Notes: generated by a model from the sequence alone, not told the origin. A DNA stretch of 64,000 nucleotides from Oscillospiraceae bacterium (GCA_017519975.1 JAFWRM010000050.1:1-64000), one strand, 5' to 3'. Positions 54,545 to 62,582 are shown, numbered from the stretch's first letter. Translations and numbers: made by a program.

Positions 54545-54573
54545 TTGCGCAGACGCATTACTGGTGATAAAAT
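54545..54573 (+). promoter_or_regulatory. Promoter of the peptidase-vWA-radical SAM operon
   Basis: TTGCGC, 17 bases, TAAAAT in an AT-rich stretch, 75 bases before the first gene of the operon. Confidence 0.6.
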
Positions 54574-54647
54574 AAATCCGATTAATAACAATGTGGCGCA
54601 CTGTGCGCCGGGGATGGCTGTTGAAAGCAAGACGACGGAACATTTCC

Positions 54648-55181
54648 ATGACGGCAGGAGACGCGGCGGTCCACCGCCCGCCGCCGGGCGCGCGGGAGCG
54701 CCGGGTGGACACGGCGGAGTACGTCGGCGCCCTGCGGGAGCTGATCGAACAGGGGCACGAGGTGGCCCTACCGGTGGCCGGCGGCAGCATGGCGCCCTTT
54801 CTGGGCGGCGGGAGGGACCGGGTGTTCCTCGCCAGGCCGGACCGCCCGCTCAGGCGGGGGGACGTGGTCCTGTACCGGCGGACCGACGGCACCTACGTCC
54901 TGCACCGCGTTTACCGATTCCGCGGGGAGACCTGCGACATCGTCGGGGACGCGCAGGACCGGATCGAGCGGGGCGTGCGCCGTGAGCAGATCTTCGCTCG
55001 GATGACCCGAGCGGAGCGCAAGGGAAAGCTGATCGGCCCCCGGAACCTTATCTGGCAGTTTTTTCAGTACGTATGGATCGGCCTTGTGCCGCTGCGGCGC
55101 CCGCTGCTGGGGCTGTACGGCATAGGCCGCGGAACCATAGAAAAGCAAGCAGACAAAACCCTGAAGGAGGATCCCGAATGA
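54648..55181 (+). CDS. S24/S26-type signal-peptidase-like protein (Ser-His)
   Basis: A 177-residue protein of the S24/S26 peptidase fold. The nucleophile Ser47 is in VAGGSMAPFL. The position that carries Lys in standard SPase I is His86 in YVLHRVYR, and Asp101 follows in IVGDAQD, a Ser-His-Asp set as in SipW/ER-type signal peptidases. A hydrophobic segment at about 127-150 may anchor it. Proteins of this kind sit in many clostridial RiPP-like clusters. It overlaps the vWA gene by 4 bases, so vWA protein or the downstream peptide are candidate substrates. The start is uncertain: ATG 54648 or GTG 54705 with GGGAG ahead. Confidence 0.75.
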   Translation: MTAGDAAVHRPPPGARERRVDTAEYVGALRELIEQGHEVALPVAGGSMAPFLGGGRDRVFLARPDRPLRRGDVVLYRRTDGTYVLHRVYRFRGETCDIVGDAQDRIERGVRREQIFARMTRAERKGKLIGPRNLIWQFFQYVWIGLVPLRRPLLGLYGIGRGTIEKQADKTLKEDPE

Positions 55182-58100
55182 AAAAGAAGCTTTGGTACCT
55201 TCTGACGCTCGTCCTGATCGTCGCGCTGGCGGTATCCCTGGGCGCCGGTGCGCTGGCGGCCGAGGACGACCAGCTGCCCGACGGCGCGGTCTCGGGCGGA
55301 GAGAAGTCGATCGAGGGCGTTACCGCGGGCAAGTACGTCTATCTCCAGGACGACGGCTCGTACATCATCGAGCTGGACGCCTTCTCCACCGGCGAGGTGA
55401 AGATGGAGTCGGCTCCCGCCGATATCGTTCTGGTGCTGGACGTGTCCGGCTCCATGGAGGATAATCTGACCAGCTATTCGTACACGCCGAGAGACAGCCA
55501 GGCGTATAGCTATAGGAGTTATGGTAACAATACTTATTATTATCTGCATACGGATGGGAATTACTATCCAGTATCTCGCGAGGGCTGGAATAATCATAGG
55601 CTTAGATTCACCGTTGGCTATACGAACTGGTATTTAGTGGATGACACTGCTCAGACTACGTACCCGAATGGTAAAAGCGAAACAGATATTCTGTGGACCG
55701 GCGTGCTGTACACCCGCAGCCAGAGCAGCAAGACCAAGCTCAAGGCTCTGCAGGACGCGGTGTGTGACTTCATCGACGTCGTCAATGAGAAGAACGCCGA
55801 CGCAAACGCCACGGAAAAAAGCCGCGTCGCCGTCGTGAAATTCGCGGAAAACCGCTTCCCCAGCAATACCGACTACGTGGATGCGCCGGACGATGCGCTC
55901 GCCGCCCGGTATAAGAGCTACATCGGCGATGATATGTTTAAAAGCGGCAGGTATAACTACAACTACACCCAGGTCGTGCATGACCTGGACGTCGTGAACG
56001 CCACCAGCGCGGCAACGATAAAGAGCGAGGTCAACGGTCTCAACTACGGCGGCGCCACGGCGGCGGATTTCGGCATGGCCTACGCCAGGGCCATCCTCAA
56101 CGCCTATCCGGTCGCGGAGGGCTCCAACCGCCAGCAGGTGGTCGTGATGTTCACCGACGGTGATCCGAACCACAGCTCCGGTTTCAGCGGCACGGTTGCC
56201 AACCGGACGATCAGCTACGCCAAAGGCATGAAGGACGCCGGCGCGAAGGTGTACTCCGTCGCCGTGTTGCAGGGCGCCGATCCTTCAAACACGACCTCCC
56301 AGACCAACGGATATCTGCACGGCGTGTCCAGCAACTATCCGAACGCGACGGCATGGAACAACCTTGGCACCCGTGGGGAGGGCACCTATTACTTCGCGGC
56401 GACCAGCGCCGAGCAGCTGTCCGCGATTTTCAAGGATATCGGCTCCAGCGCGGCGGGCCGGCCCCTGGGCGCGGAGACGGTGATGACGGACGTCATGTCC
56501 AGCGCGTTCACGCTGCCCCCGGACGTGGAGGAGAAAGACATCTCGGTGCACGTGGTCCCGTGGGACGCCACGACCCACACGTGGAGCACGACCGTAAAAT
56601 ACACGCCGGACCAGTGGAAGACGGCGTGCCTGAATTACGGCGCCGAGGCGGCGGAGAACATCGAAATCACAGTCAATAAGGATACGAATACCGTCGACGT
56701 CACGGGCTTTGACTACGCGAAGCATTTCCGGGCTACGACGAACCAGACGCAGGACGCCGAATACAACAAGAACACCGCCAAGCTGATGGTGACCTTCCAG
56801 GTGTTCGCGAAGCCCTCGTCCGTCACCGGCGGCCAGGAGCAGACGAATGCCGCGGGGTCCGGTCTGTACGTGGACGGCGAAGCGATCATCGACTTCCCCA
56901 TCCCCACGGTGACTTTCACCCCGGTCACCTACGTTGTGGATTACGTGACGTCGGATACCTCCACGGATACGAAGGCGTCTTCCATCAAGCTGGATTATAC
57001 AGGTGTTCTCAAGAACGTCCAGATGCTGGATAAGCCTGACGACGACATTCTGCAGGGTGAGGCCATTGGCGACTTCACCTATACCATTTACAAGGGAAAA
57101 TACGGGACGATCTCCTTCGGCAATGACGCCACCGACGTACAGAGAAGATACGTGCGCTACGCGCCCACGACGATGGACTGGGACGGCTACGACCGCATCT
57201 TCATCAAAGGCGAGGCCGCAGAGTCCGATCCGGAGAATCCCGACGCCAAGCTGAACGTATGGGCGATGCTGGCGGTGCTTCCGGCCAACAGCGTGTTCTA
57301 TGAAGATACGTACATCACGCAGGAAAAGACCGTAACGTATAATGGACAATCGGTTACGATCGAGTACACCGGCATCAATTACGAAGGCACCTGGTCGACC
57401 GACGGAACGGAGGGCACCAACCAGACCCAGCACGTCGGCGACGAGATGGGCTGGGTGGACGGCCTGGCGGACGACGGCAGCTACGCCAACGGCTACGCGC
57501 ACGTTTCCGACACGCCCGGCGCCAAGGCGAGCTTCACCTTCTCCGGCACAGGCGTGGACATCTACAGCCACACGAACCTGCAGACCGGCACCATCACGGT
57601 GAACCTGTACAAGATCACAAACAAGGACGCTGAAAAGCCCACGCAGACTCTGAAGCAGGTCAAGATCATCGACACGAAGTCGGCGAGCAACGAGTTCTAT
57701 GGGGTGCCCGTGTGCACGTTCAAGGATCTCGAGTACGGCACGTACAAGGCGCTGATCAAGGTCACCAGCGGAGCAGCCACGGAAGGACGTCAGACCTTCT
57801 ACCTCGACGGCGTGCGGGTGTACAACCCGATCCAGCCGCTGGAGGACGAAGGGAACGTGCAGCAGATGTACGGCGAGAAGAATCTGGGCGCCGTGTTCAC
57901 GGAAGTGCGGGGCCTGCTGGTAGATGGAGATGCTGAGATGGGCAGCGCCGTGTTCATCGACGAGCTGACGGTCGAAGGCGACGAGACGACGGTGCCGGCC
58001 ACCACGACGGAAATCGCGACTTATGAAAAGGAAGGCCCGAAGAGCGAGGTTCTTCTGGATAAGAATCAGTCCGTGGTCATCGGCAACCTGGACAGCAAGT

Positions 58101-58633
58101 ACATCTACTACATCGGCCTGAAGGTGGGCACGTCGACGCCTACCACCGCAACGGTCAACGGGCAGGCCGTGACCTACAAGGACAAGACGACCGGTGAGAC
58201 CGTCTCTCAGATCGGACATACGACGGATCTGTACTATGAGGTGGAGCCCACCGCGGACGGCAAGCTGACGATCACGAACACCGGCAACGGCATCCTGTCC
58301 GTGACGAAGCTGCGGACCACCGGCGGCGATGGAACGGACAGCGGCGTGACGACCACGTCCACCGGCGAGCTGCTGCAGGCCTTCCGGCTGGTGGCGGAGA
58401 CGGCGGCGACGGAGTACACCGGCGACGTTCTGACCGAGGAAGAGGCGACAGAGCCGACGGAACCGACGGAGCCCGAGGTCACGGAGACTGAGGAGCCGCT
58501 GGAGGAAGGCGACATCGTCATCGAAAACGGGGAACCGGAAGAGGAGCCCGTGGAAGAACCGGCGGAGGAACTGCCGACGGTGAGCCCCTGGGCCAAGCTG
58601 CTGAGAAGCTTCTTCGGCTTCTTCCGGCCGTAA
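55178..58633 (+). CDS. Large secreted vWA-domain surface protein
   Basis: A 1151-residue secreted protein. A Sec signal peptide ends near ALAAED (residues 26-31). The von Willebrand A domain starts at about 80 with the MIDAS motif LDVSGSM (D88, S90, S92) and continues after a Tyr-rich insertion (about 104-172) to MFTDGDPNHSSG near 322-333. Several beta-sandwich-like regions follow (about 440-1060). The C-terminus is Thr/Glu/Pro-rich (TEPTEPTEPEVTE) and ends in a hydrophobic-basic LLRSFFGFFRP, without LPXTG. AAGGAGG precedes the ATG, which overlaps the peptidase stop. It is likely to be a cell-surface adhesin or metal-dependent binding protein. Its place in this operon is unusual. Confidence 0.85.
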   Translation: MKKKLWYLLTLVLIVALAVSLGAGALAAEDDQLPDGAVSGGEKSIEGVTAGKYVYLQDDGSYIIELDAFSTGEVKMESAPADIVLVLDVSGSMEDNLTSYSYTPRDSQAYSYRSYGNNTYYYLHTDGNYYPVSREGWNNHRLRFTVGYTNWYLVDDTAQTTYPNGKSETDILWTGVLYTRSQSSKTKLKALQDAVCDFIDVVNEKNADANATEKSRVAVVKFAENRFPSNTDYVDAPDDALAARYKSYIGDDMFKSGRYNYNYTQVVHDLDVVNATSAATIKSEVNGLNYGGATAADFGMAYARAILNAYPVAEGSNRQQVVVMFTDGDPNHSSGFSGTVANRTISYAKGMKDAGAKVYSVAVLQGADPSNTTSQTNGYLHGVSSNYPNATAWNNLGTRGEGTYYFAATSAEQLSAIFKDIGSSAAGRPLGAETVMTDVMSSAFTLPPDVEEKDISVHVVPWDATTHTWSTTVKYTPDQWKTACLNYGAEAAENIEITVNKDTNTVDVTGFDYAKHFRATTNQTQDAEYNKNTAKLMVTFQVFAKPSSVTGGQEQTNAAGSGLYVDGEAIIDFPIPTVTFTPVTYVVDYVTSDTSTDTKASSIKLDYTGVLKNVQMLDKPDDDILQGEAIGDFTYTIYKGKYGTISFGNDATDVQRRYVRYAPTTMDWDGYDRIFIKGEAAESDPENPDAKLNVWAMLAVLPANSVFYEDTYITQEKTVTYNGQSVTIEYTGINYEGTWSTDGTEGTNQTQHVGDEMGWVDGLADDGSYANGYAHVSDTPGAKASFTFSGTGVDIYSHTNLQTGTITVNLYKITNKDAEKPTQTLKQVKIIDTKSASNEFYGVPVCTFKDLEYGTYKALIKVTSGAATEGRQTFYLDGVRVYNPIQPLEDEGNVQQMYGEKNLGAVFTEVRGLLVDGDAEMGSAVFIDELTVEGDETTVPATTTEIATYEKEGPKSEVLLDKNQSVVIGNLDSKYIYYIGLKVGTSTPTTATVNGQAVTYKDKTTGETVSQIGHTTDLYYEVEPTADGKLTITNTGNGILSVTKLRTTGGDGTDSGVTTTSTGELLQAFRLVAETAATEYTGDVLTEEEATEPTEPTEPEVTETEEPLEEGDIVIENGEPEEEPVEEPAEELPTVSPWAKLLRSFFGFFRP

Positions 58634-58652
58634 GCAAAAGGAGGGAAAACTT

Positions 58653-58934
58653 ATGAAGGAATCATATGTAAAACCGTCCATCTACATGGAGAGCTTCGCG
58701 CTCTCCCAGACGATCGCTCGATCCTGCTCCTTCGCCCATACGGGCACGCTGGGGGAATCGAACCACTACAACGAATCCACCTGCACGTGGAAGGTCGGCG
58801 ACGAGATCTACTTCCTCGATTCTAACAGCGCCTGCAGCCAGGAAGACAACCAGATCCCGGCTGGAATGGACGTCCCTGTTGGAGCAGCATGCTACAACAA
58901 TCCGGACGGACAGGGATCGGTCTTCTCCTCCTGA
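58653..58934 (+). CDS. Small Cys-containing peptide, candidate RiPP precursor
   Basis: A 93-residue protein with an excellent AGGAGGG site. The N-terminus MKESYVKPSIYMESFALSQT, with the YxKPxI...F pattern, looks like the leader region of peptides recognised by PqqD-type RRE domains. Four Cys stand at 25, 44, 61 and 80, spaced by 19, 17 and 19 residues. The C-terminal region is rich in Ser, Asn, Gly and Asp and ends in FSS; in paeninodin clusters an HPr-kinase-like enzyme phosphorylates the C-terminal Ser. There is no Sec signal. It lies directly before the kinase-like and radical SAM genes, behind a partial terminator. The modification is not known. Confidence 0.72.
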   Translation: MKESYVKPSIYMESFALSQTIARSCSFAHTGTLGESNHYNESTCTWKVGDEIYFLDSNSACSQEDNQIPAGMDVPVGAACYNNPDGQGSVFSS

Positions 58935-58948
58935 GACATAAGGAACAG

Positions 58949-58981
58949 AAAGGGCAGTCATGCACGCCATGACTGCCCTTT
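58949..58981 (+). terminator. Internal terminator after the peptide gene
   Basis: A perfect 14-bp stem AAAGGGCAGTCATG / CATGACTGCCCTTT with a 5-base loop but a short T-tail. Such leaky terminators directly behind precursor genes raise precursor transcript over enzyme transcripts in many RiPP operons. Confidence 0.78.
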
Positions 58982-58993
58982 GGTAAATGCGGG

Positions 58994-59863
58994 ATGAAAT
59001 ATATGATGGAACTGGCGGGCGTCCGCGTAGCGGCGGACGTTCCGTTCGGCATGCACGAAAGCACGCCCACGGCGGAGTTCTTCCGGCCGGCGGCGGAAGA
59101 CGAACGCGGCGACCTGGAGCTGGAGCTCGTACCCGTGGACCGTCTGCCGGAGATGTTTGACGTGCGGTACGAAGAGCCGCGGAGGATATACGCGGGCGAA
59201 GGAGAAGGCGCAGGGACCTATTTCAAGGCGCATCCGGATCTTCCCCCCTACGCCTTCGTGTCACGGCGCACGGTGAAGGACGGCTGCCTGCGGTGCGAGT
59301 ACCTGCCGGGGAATGAGAAGTACATGGACTACGCGGACAATCTGCTCACGCTGATGGACCTGGAGGCCACGCTGCTGGACTTCGGGGCGCTGCTCCTGCA
59401 CGCCTCGCTGATCCGGTGGCAGGGGAAGGGGATCGTATTCACGGCCCCCTCGGGCACGGGGAAGTCCACCCAGGCGTCGCTGTGGGAGCAGCACGCGGGG
59501 GCGGAGGTGCTGAACGGAGACCGGGCGGCGCTGCGGGTCACGGACGGCGCGTGGCGGGCCTATGGGCTGCCCTACGCGGGGACCAGCGGCATCTACCGCA
59601 ACGAGTCGGCGCCGCTGGCGGCGGTGGTGGCCCTGCGTCAGGCGGGGGAGAACCGCGTCCGGCGCATCCGCGGGGCGGAGGCGTTCCGGTACCTGTACCC
59701 GGAAACGATGATCCACCGGTGGGACGCGGAGTTCGAGCGGCGGGCCACGGACCTGCTGCTGGGACTGATGGGCGAGGCGCCGGTCTGGCTGCTGGAATGC
59801 CGGCCGGACGGCGAGGCGGTCGCCCTCATGAAAGAAACGATACAGAAGGAAACGGAATTATGA
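58994..59863 (+). CDS. HPr-kinase-like ATP-binding protein
   Basis: A 289-residue protein whose C-terminal half matches the HPr kinase/PckA-like fold: LLLHASLIRW (His136), Walker A APSGTGKSTQ at 151-160 and the conserved LNGDRA (Asp176). The N-terminal 110 residues are not similar to HprK and may bind a leader. In paeninodin-type lasso clusters such a kinase adds phosphate to the precursor's terminal Ser. Start choices are ATG 58994, 59003 or 59006; GGGATGA suits the later ones. The stop overlaps the radical SAM start (ATGA). Confidence 0.83.
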   Translation: MKYMMELAGVRVAADVPFGMHESTPTAEFFRPAAEDERGDLELELVPVDRLPEMFDVRYEEPRRIYAGEGEGAGTYFKAHPDLPPYAFVSRRTVKDGCLRCEYLPGNEKYMDYADNLLTLMDLEATLLDFGALLLHASLIRWQGKGIVFTAPSGTGKSTQASLWEQHAGAEVLNGDRAALRVTDGAWRAYGLPYAGTSGIYRNESAPLAAVVALRQAGENRVRRIRGAEAFRYLYPETMIHRWDAEFERRATDLLLGLMGEAPVWLLECRPDGEAVALMKETIQKETEL

Positions 59864-61023
59864 TCCAGATACCCGTGGAGCCACAGCTCACCGAATACCT
59901 GCACCGGAAGGCGGCCCGGGCGCGCACGCCGCTGAGCGTGAGCTTCGAGCTGACGCCGGTGTGCAACATGGCGTGCCGGATGTGCTATGTGCGGATGGAC
60001 CGGAAGACGCAGGAGAGCATGGCTCCCCTGGCACCTGCCTCGCAGTGGCTGGAGCTGGCCGGTCAGGCGCGGGAGCACGGGCTGCTGTACGTGCTTCTGA
60101 CGGGGGGCGAGCCCTTCACGCACCCGGAGTTCCGGCAGATCCTGGAGGGTCTGCACCGGATGGGGTTCATCCTGACGGTGAACACGAACGGAACGCTGAT
60201 CGATGAGGAAACTGTCGAGTGGCTGAAGCGTACGCCGCCGAGCCGGTTCAACGTCACGCTGTACGGAGCCAGCGACGAGACCTACGGGCGCCTGTGCGGA
60301 AAGCCGGACGGGTTCACCTGGGCCACCCGGGCGATCCGGCTGCTGCGGGAGGCGGGGATGACGGTGAAGGTGAACATCAGCCTGACGCCGTACAACGCCG
60401 GGGATCTGGAGGCCATGTTCCGGTGGTGCCGGGAGAACGGCCTGATCATCCAGGCCACGAGCTACATGTTCCCGCCGCTGCGGCGGGACGGGGCCAGCAC
60501 GGGCCGGAACGAGGGGCGTTTTACTCCGGAGGAGGCGGCGTACTGGTCGGCGAAGATCGAGAGCCAGCTGAACGGGGAGGAGGCCTTCCTGAAGCGGGTG
60601 GAGGAGCAGGACCTGGCGGCGCTGTCAACGGAACCGGAGGAGTTCTGCCTGCCGGAGGAGAGCGGCGAAGGGGACTGCATCCGATGCCGGGCGGGGCGGT
60701 GCACGGCGTGGGTGACGTGGAGAGGCCAGATGAACCTGTGCGGGATGATCCCGCCGGAGAAGGCGGTGAACGCCTTCAAAGAGGGATACATGGCCGCATG
60801 GAAGGCCGTGGTGGCCCAGGCGGACGCGGTGCGGCTGCCGGCAGCGTGCCGGGAGTGCGCGCTGCGGGATACGTGCCGGGAGTGCGCGGCGATGGTATAC
60901 ACGGAAACGGGCGGCTACGAACAGGTACCGGAGTACCGGTGCCGGATGGCCCACGCGTACGCGGGGCAGGCGGCCCGGGTGGCGGAAGAGATCCGAAAGG
61001 CAAGAAGTGAGAACGGCGTATGA
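59860..61023 (+). CDS. Radical SAM/SPASM maturase
   Basis: A 387-residue radical SAM enzyme. The cluster motif is C35-x3-C39-x2-C42 (TPVCNMACRMCYV), followed by LTGGEPF and TNGT motifs. The C-terminal SPASM region (about 265-375) has CIRCRAGRC, NLCGM, CRECALRDTCREC and a final Cys, enough for two auxiliary 4Fe-4S clusters. SPASM enzymes with a PqqD partner modify ribosomal peptides (thioether, C-C or C-O-C links, epimerisation). The best substrate here is the 93-residue peptide. A quinone- or surface-protein-maturation role cannot be excluded. It overlaps both neighbours by 4 bases. Confidence 0.92.
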   Translation: MIQIPVEPQLTEYLHRKAARARTPLSVSFELTPVCNMACRMCYVRMDRKTQESMAPLAPASQWLELAGQAREHGLLYVLLTGGEPFTHPEFRQILEGLHRMGFILTVNTNGTLIDEETVEWLKRTPPSRFNVTLYGASDETYGRLCGKPDGFTWATRAIRLLREAGMTVKVNISLTPYNAGDLEAMFRWCRENGLIIQATSYMFPPLRRDGASTGRNEGRFTPEEAAYWSAKIESQLNGEEAFLKRVEEQDLAALSTEPEEFCLPEESGEGDCIRCRAGRCTAWVTWRGQMNLCGMIPPEKAVNAFKEGYMAAWKAVVAQADAVRLPAACRECALRDTCRECAAMVYTETGGYEQVPEYRCRMAHAYAGQAARVAEEIRKARSENGV

Positions 61024-62045
61024 GCGGAAAAACGAAGAAGAAAAGCAATAACACGAAGGACAGGAGAAAGACGCTGACGGTCGTCGTGGCGGCGGTGCTG
61101 GTGATCGCGCTGGCGGCGGGCTTCATTATCCCGGTGGTCGCGGCGAGGAAGAACGCGGGAGAAGCGGGGGAAGAGGCAAAGGCGGAAGGGAATCCGATCC
61201 ACGACAGCGCGGTGGACGTGCTGAACGGCGGAGACAGCGCGGAAGCGGGAACGCAGGAGACCGACCCGGCGAAGGACGCGGAGGTCCCCTCCGGGGAAAA
61301 GGAAGAAACGGCGGATCCCGAAGGGGAGAAGGACGCACACGAGGCCGGATCCGATGGCGCTTCCGGCGGAGGATCCGGCGGTAAATCCGGCGGAACGTCC
61401 GGAAACGAAACGCCTCCGAGCGGAAACCAGGAGGAGACCACGTCGTCGGAGACGCCTCCGGCGGAGCCGCCGATCCCGACGATCAGCTTCCCCTACGCCA
61501 TTCCGGGCACGGATCTGGTGGTGCGGCAGGTGAGCCCCTACAGCGGGAACTTCATCGAGGACGGGTCGGACGCGGAGGTGTCCGGCATCGCGGCGATCGT
61601 ACTGACGAACCAGGGCGGCGATCTGGACTTTGCGGGCATCGGCATCTCCCAGGGGGAGAGGTCCCTGGCCTTCTCGGCGTCGCAGATCCCGGCGGGGGCC
61701 ACGGTGATCATCCAGGAGCAGAACAAAGCCGCGTACGCGGAGGACTTTTACTATTCCTGCACGGCGACGGTGACGGCGTCGGCCGGACTGAAGCCGGAGG
61801 TCGAGGGACTGGTGATCGAGAAGCACAACGACGGCACCTTCGACGTAGCCAACGTGGGCGAAGAGACGGTCCCGGAGATCCGGGTGTTCTTCAAGAACTA
61901 CCTGCCGGGAGAGGACGTGTACGTGGGCGGCATCACCTACAGCGTCACGCTGAATGAGGTGGAGCCGCAGACGGCGGTGACGGTCACGTCGAACCACTTC
62001 GATGCGGAGTACAGCCGGATCGTGGACGTAAAGATCGGCGGATGA
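61020..62045 (+). CDS. Membrane-anchored extracytoplasmic protein of unknown function
   Basis: A 341-residue protein: a basic N-terminus (SGKTKKKSNNTKDRRK), one membrane helix (19-41), a disordered Glu/Gly/Ser-rich linker (about 42-155) and a C-terminal beta-sandwich-like domain (about 160-340) with YSCTATVTASAGL and VANVGEETVPEIRVFFKNYL. It could present or bind the mature product at the cell surface. I do not recognise a family. It is coupled to the radical SAM and PqqD genes by 4-base overlaps. Confidence 0.75.
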   Translation: MSGKTKKKSNNTKDRRKTLTVVVAAVLVIALAAGFIIPVVAARKNAGEAGEEAKAEGNPIHDSAVDVLNGGDSAEAGTQETDPAKDAEVPSGEKEETADPEGEKDAHEAGSDGASGGGSGGKSGGTSGNETPPSGNQEETTSSETPPAEPPIPTISFPYAIPGTDLVVRQVSPYSGNFIEDGSDAEVSGIAAIVLTNQGGDLDFAGIGISQGERSLAFSASQIPAGATVIIQEQNKAAYAEDFYYSCTATVTASAGLKPEVEGLVIEKHNDGTFDVANVGEETVPEIRVFFKNYLPGEDVYVGGITYSVTLNEVEPQTAVTVTSNHFDAEYSRIVDVKIGG

Positions 62046-62332
62046 ACGGGGGCAGAAAGCGGATGAAGATCAAAGGAACGTTCGTGACCCGCGACATCGC
62101 GGGGGATACGGTGATCGTACCGGTGGGCGAGACGGCGCTGAAGTACAACGGGATGATCACGGTGACCCGGACGGGTGCGGTGCTGTGGCAGGCGCTGGAG
62201 ACGGGAGCGGAGAGCCGGGAGGAGCTGGTGAAGGCGCTTCTGGATGGCTTCGACGTGGACGCGGCGACGGCCGCGGCGGACGTGGAGGAATTTCTGGAGC
62301 AGCTGCGGCAGGCGGACCTTCTGGAGGAGTGA
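62042..62332 (+). CDS. PqqD-family protein (RiPP recognition element)
   Basis: A 96-residue PqqD-type winged helix-turn-helix protein: GDTVIVPVGETALKYNGMIT, the TRTGAVLWQALE segment and the acidic VEEFLEQLRQADLLEE end match the family. PqqD proteins bind leader peptides and hand them to radical SAM partners. It closes the operon 48 bases before a terminator. The start may be ATG 62042 or the ATG seven codons later (MKIKGTF). Confidence 0.87.
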   Translation: MNGGRKRMKIKGTFVTRDIAGDTVIVPVGETALKYNGMITVTRTGAVLWQALETGAESREELVKALLDGFDVDAATAAADVEEFLEQLRQADLLEE

Positions 62333-62380
62333 CGCGCGCCTATACGGCAAATGCCCGGAACGAAAACATAACAGACACTC

Positions 62381-62413
62381 AAGGGGCGGGCCGGACAGGG
62401 CCCGCCCCTTTCC
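62381..62413 (+). terminator. Terminator of the peptidase-vWA-radical SAM operon
   Basis: An 11-bp stem AAGGGGCGGGC / GCCCGCCCCTT with a short loop and TTTCC tail. Confidence 0.8.
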
Positions 62414-62418
62414 GTAGC

Positions 62419-62490
62419 GTGGCGGAGGTGCTGCGCGACGGCATGAGCGCCGAGGAACGCGCGGAGCTGTACAAGGCGACGCTGAGCTGA
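62419..62490 (+). CDS. Possible 23-residue peptide or gene remnant
   Basis: A short open frame from GTG at 62419 gives a helical, charged peptide (…EVLRDGMSAEERAELYKA…). It lies between two terminator-like hairpins and has no promoter or convincing ribosome binding site. It may be a remnant of a lost gene or chance. Confidence 0.2.
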   Translation: MAEVLRDGMSAEERAELYKATLS

Positions 62491-62498
62491 AACAGAGG

Positions 62499-62537
62499 AC
62501 CGGCAGCGCGGCCCCTTTCGGGGCCGGCGCTGCCGGT
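62499..62537. terminator. Terminator-like hairpin after the dehydrogenase gene
   Basis: A long inverted repeat (ACCGGCAGCGC-GGCCCC / GGGGCC-GGCGCTGCCGGT, one bulge) with a TTTC loop, between the operon end and the convergent dehydrogenase gene. Confidence 0.7.
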
Positions 62538-62582
62538 TCCGTCTTCTGGAAATCCTTCCGCCCGTTCCGCGGGCGGCCCCGG

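Noticed and set aside
58653-58934. Calling the peptide a SCIFF or lasso precursor
   Set aside because: SCIFF peptides have six Cys in about 45 residues, and lasso precursors are much shorter with a core starting in Gly/Ala/Ser/Cys; neither fits 93 residues with four spread Cys.
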